This document shows, piece after piece, positions 6,925-8,071 of a stretch of 8,071 nucleotides of DNA. The DNA is taken from contig JAFGNQ010000355.1 in assembly GCA_016926925.1 (NCBI GenBank), forward strand, positions 1 through 8,071, in the 5' to 3' direction. The DNA is from Candidatus Aminicenantota bacterium. Lineage in GTDB: Bacteria > Acidobacteriota > Aminicenantia > Aminicenantales > Aminicenantaceae. The translations under genes and the position numbers were made by a program. How positions within the stretch are numbered: the first letter of the stretch is position 1; every line of letters begins with the position of its first letter. The notes under the pieces are model-generated. The model had not been told where the DNA came from and searched no databases. It saw only the letters and a list, made by a program, of their open reading frames with translations.

Positions 6925-6936
6925 ATGCTCAAGCAT
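6925..6936 (-). terminator. possible weak terminator after the sulfatase-TPR gene
   Basis: On the minus strand, directly after the stop codon, ATGC-TTGA-GCAT forms a small hairpin followed by ACTTTT. The stem is only four to five pairs, so this is tentative. The 95-base convergent gap also has AGAAAATGATTTTCT (6863-6877), another short A/T palindrome with no strong tail. Confidence 0.3.
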
Positions 6937-6940
6937 TGAT

Positions 6941-8071
6941 TTACTTCTGCTGCAGCTGCGCTTCCCACCGAGCCAATACTCTTTTCGCTCTCTCCTTCTC
7001 TTCTGTGTTCCCCTCCCGGGTTGTTTCTAAGAACAGCCTCAAATAGTGAACGGCCTCTTTCAGATGGCCGCTTTTCTCCAGAACAATAGCATAATTCAAA
7101 AAGGCATTTGGAGAAGGATCGAGCTCGACCGCCCTCTCAAAATTTTCTTTGGCTTTCTCCATATCGCCAAAAGTATCGTATAATATCCCTATATCTCTAT
7201 AGATCAAGGGATCATCCGGATACTCTTCTTTCAACCGGAAATAGACTTCCAGGGCATCAGACTTTCTATCGAGGGCGGACAGGCAAAGAGCATGCTGTAT
7301 GCCCAGAGACTTGTTTTCCGGTTCGATCTCCAACGCCCTTTGTACATAAGTCAGGGCTTCACTCCACTTTTTCATATCGCCGAGGGCATCGGCAGATATG
7401 TAGAGGGCTTCGAAGTGTTTGGGATCGATCCTGAGAACAGCTTGGCTTGCATTAAGGGCTGCTTCCGGTTTCTTCTTTTTCAAATAGAACAGGCTCAATC
7501 TCGATAGAATAACGATAGAATCCGGAAATTTCTTTCTTGCCTGCTCCATAAGTTGAATAGCATCATCCAGTCTTTCCATCTTCTCGTAGAGCAGTGCTAA
7601 ATTGACATAATGCCAGGGGGCATCGGGATTCAAGCGCAGCAATTCTTTATAGCTTTTTTCAGCTCTTTCATAATCTTCCTCAAATACATACTTTTTCGCA
7701 TGAGTAAAAATGGCGTATTCGTCGATCTTATCCTTAGGGTCCGGTAAAACCGGTTTCGATGAATCGTCCTCATATTCATCAGCCACATAACCAAGAGAGC
7801 GCAATTTCTCCTGCTCTCCTCTGGTAAGCTCTCTTTTTACTGCTTCCCTTCCCGATGAATTGCTTTCAATCAACTCGTCTAATTTTTTCCTCATGCCGGA
7901 GACCATTTTTCTTTCCAGGTCGAAGACATTCTTCTCCTCGACTGGGTCGGATTTGATGTTATACAGTTCAGGTTTAGGTGCTTTGATGTATTTCCAGTCT
8001 CCATCGATGAGGCCGATAAGTTCCGACCATCCGTAATACTCTCTCGGCATATAGGTTTCGATGTATGAAGG
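6941..8071 (-). CDS. sulfatase-family protein with C-terminal TPR array (N-terminal part outside window)
   Basis: The frame is open to the window's right edge (P-S-Y-I-E-T-Y before the Met at 8050), so only about the last 376 residues are seen. Numbered from that Met, residues 1-45 (YYGWSELIGLIDGDWKYI, then PELYNIKSDPVEEKNV) are the C-terminal end of an alkaline-phosphatase-fold sulfatase, where the last strand and the 'ELYDLxxDPxExxN' motif sit. A linker with EKLRSLGYV (81-89) follows, as in known sulfatase-TPR proteins. About seven TPR repeats follow, at roughly 110-143, 144-177, 178-211, 212-245, 246-280, 281-313 and 314-345, with repeated A-x-N/DP endings, and then a basic tail. The catalytic Cys/Ser and metal ligands lie outside the window, so hydrolysis of sulfate esters cannot be confirmed; related proteins can also be phosphotransferases. 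TPR arrays usually bind partner proteins. The gene converges on the acyl-CoA synthetase. Confidence 0.9.
   Translation of the reverse strand, partial: PSYIETYMPREYYGWSELIGLIDGDWKYIKAPKPELYNIKSDPVEEKNVFDLERKMVSGMRKKLDELIESNSSGREAVKRELTRGEQEKLRSLGYVADEYEDDSSKPVLPDPKDKIDEYAIFTHAKKYVFEEDYERAEKSYKELLRLNPDAPWHYVNLALLYEKMERLDDAIQLMEQARKKFPDSIVILSRLSLFYLKKKKPEAALNASQAVLRIDPKHFEALYISADALGDMKKWSEALTYVQRALEIEPENKSLGIQHALCLSALDRKSDALEVYFRLKEEYPDDPLIYRDIGILYDTFGDMEKAKENFERAVELDPSPNAFLNYAIVLEKSGHLKEAVHYLRLFLETTREGNTEEKERAKRVLARWEAQLQQK

Noticed and set aside
1..8071. A new multi-gene defence, mobile or biosynthetic system
   Set aside because: Orientations alternate, gaps are large, and each gene belongs to a recognisable housekeeping or envelope family. 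There are no integrase, transposase, repeats, nuclease or toxin-like features.

Overview
The window is ordinary bacterial chromosome with balanced base composition, dense coding and mostly single-gene transcription units. It holds six clear protein-coding genes, two of them cut by the window edges, and one possible very small gene. I found no rRNA, tRNA, CRISPR array, insertion sequence, phage gene or integration site. The gene content suggests an anaerobic-type bacterium of the Aminicenantes / Desulfobacterota / Acidobacteria kind. That is an inference from three things: a two-module FtsX/MacB-like permease of the style common in Bacteroidota and Aminicenantes, a sulfatase with a C-terminal TPR array, and a cation diffusion facilitator fused to a NifX-like domain. 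No marker gene fixes the taxon.

Layout. Positions 3-1484 (+) carry the C-terminal part of a large ABC-transporter permease. It converges on 1605-2864 (-), a CDF metal-cation exporter with an extra C-terminal dinitrogenase iron-molybdenum-cofactor (NifX/NifB-type) domain. Next, also on the minus strand, is 3023-3958, a predicted lipoprotein of the alpha/beta-hydrolase fold. A divergent spacer follows, with a minus-strand promoter for the hydrolase and a possible plus-strand promoter for a 28-codon single-helix membrane peptide (4157-4243). A cysteine-rich DUF3795 protein lies at 4278-4715 (-) with a strong promoter. After a roughly 350-base divergent spacer comes 5067-6845 (+), a long-chain acyl-CoA synthetase. 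Its best promoter (TTGACA, 17 bases, TATAAA) runs into the first candidate start codon. Converging on it from the right edge is 6941-8071 (-), the C-terminal end of a sulfatase-family protein followed by about seven TPR repeats.

The genes do not form an obvious pathway or operon. Most are separated by more than 90 bases, and neighbouring genes often face each other or point apart. Shared themes are the envelope (permease, metal exporter, lipoprotein hydrolase, sulfatase-TPR) and lipid activation (acyl-CoA synthetase). I do not see a convincing new multi-gene system. The points worth a second look are the CDF-NifX fusion, the promoter/start overlap of the acyl-CoA synthetase, the putative membrane micropeptide and the repeated hexamer upstream of the metal exporter.
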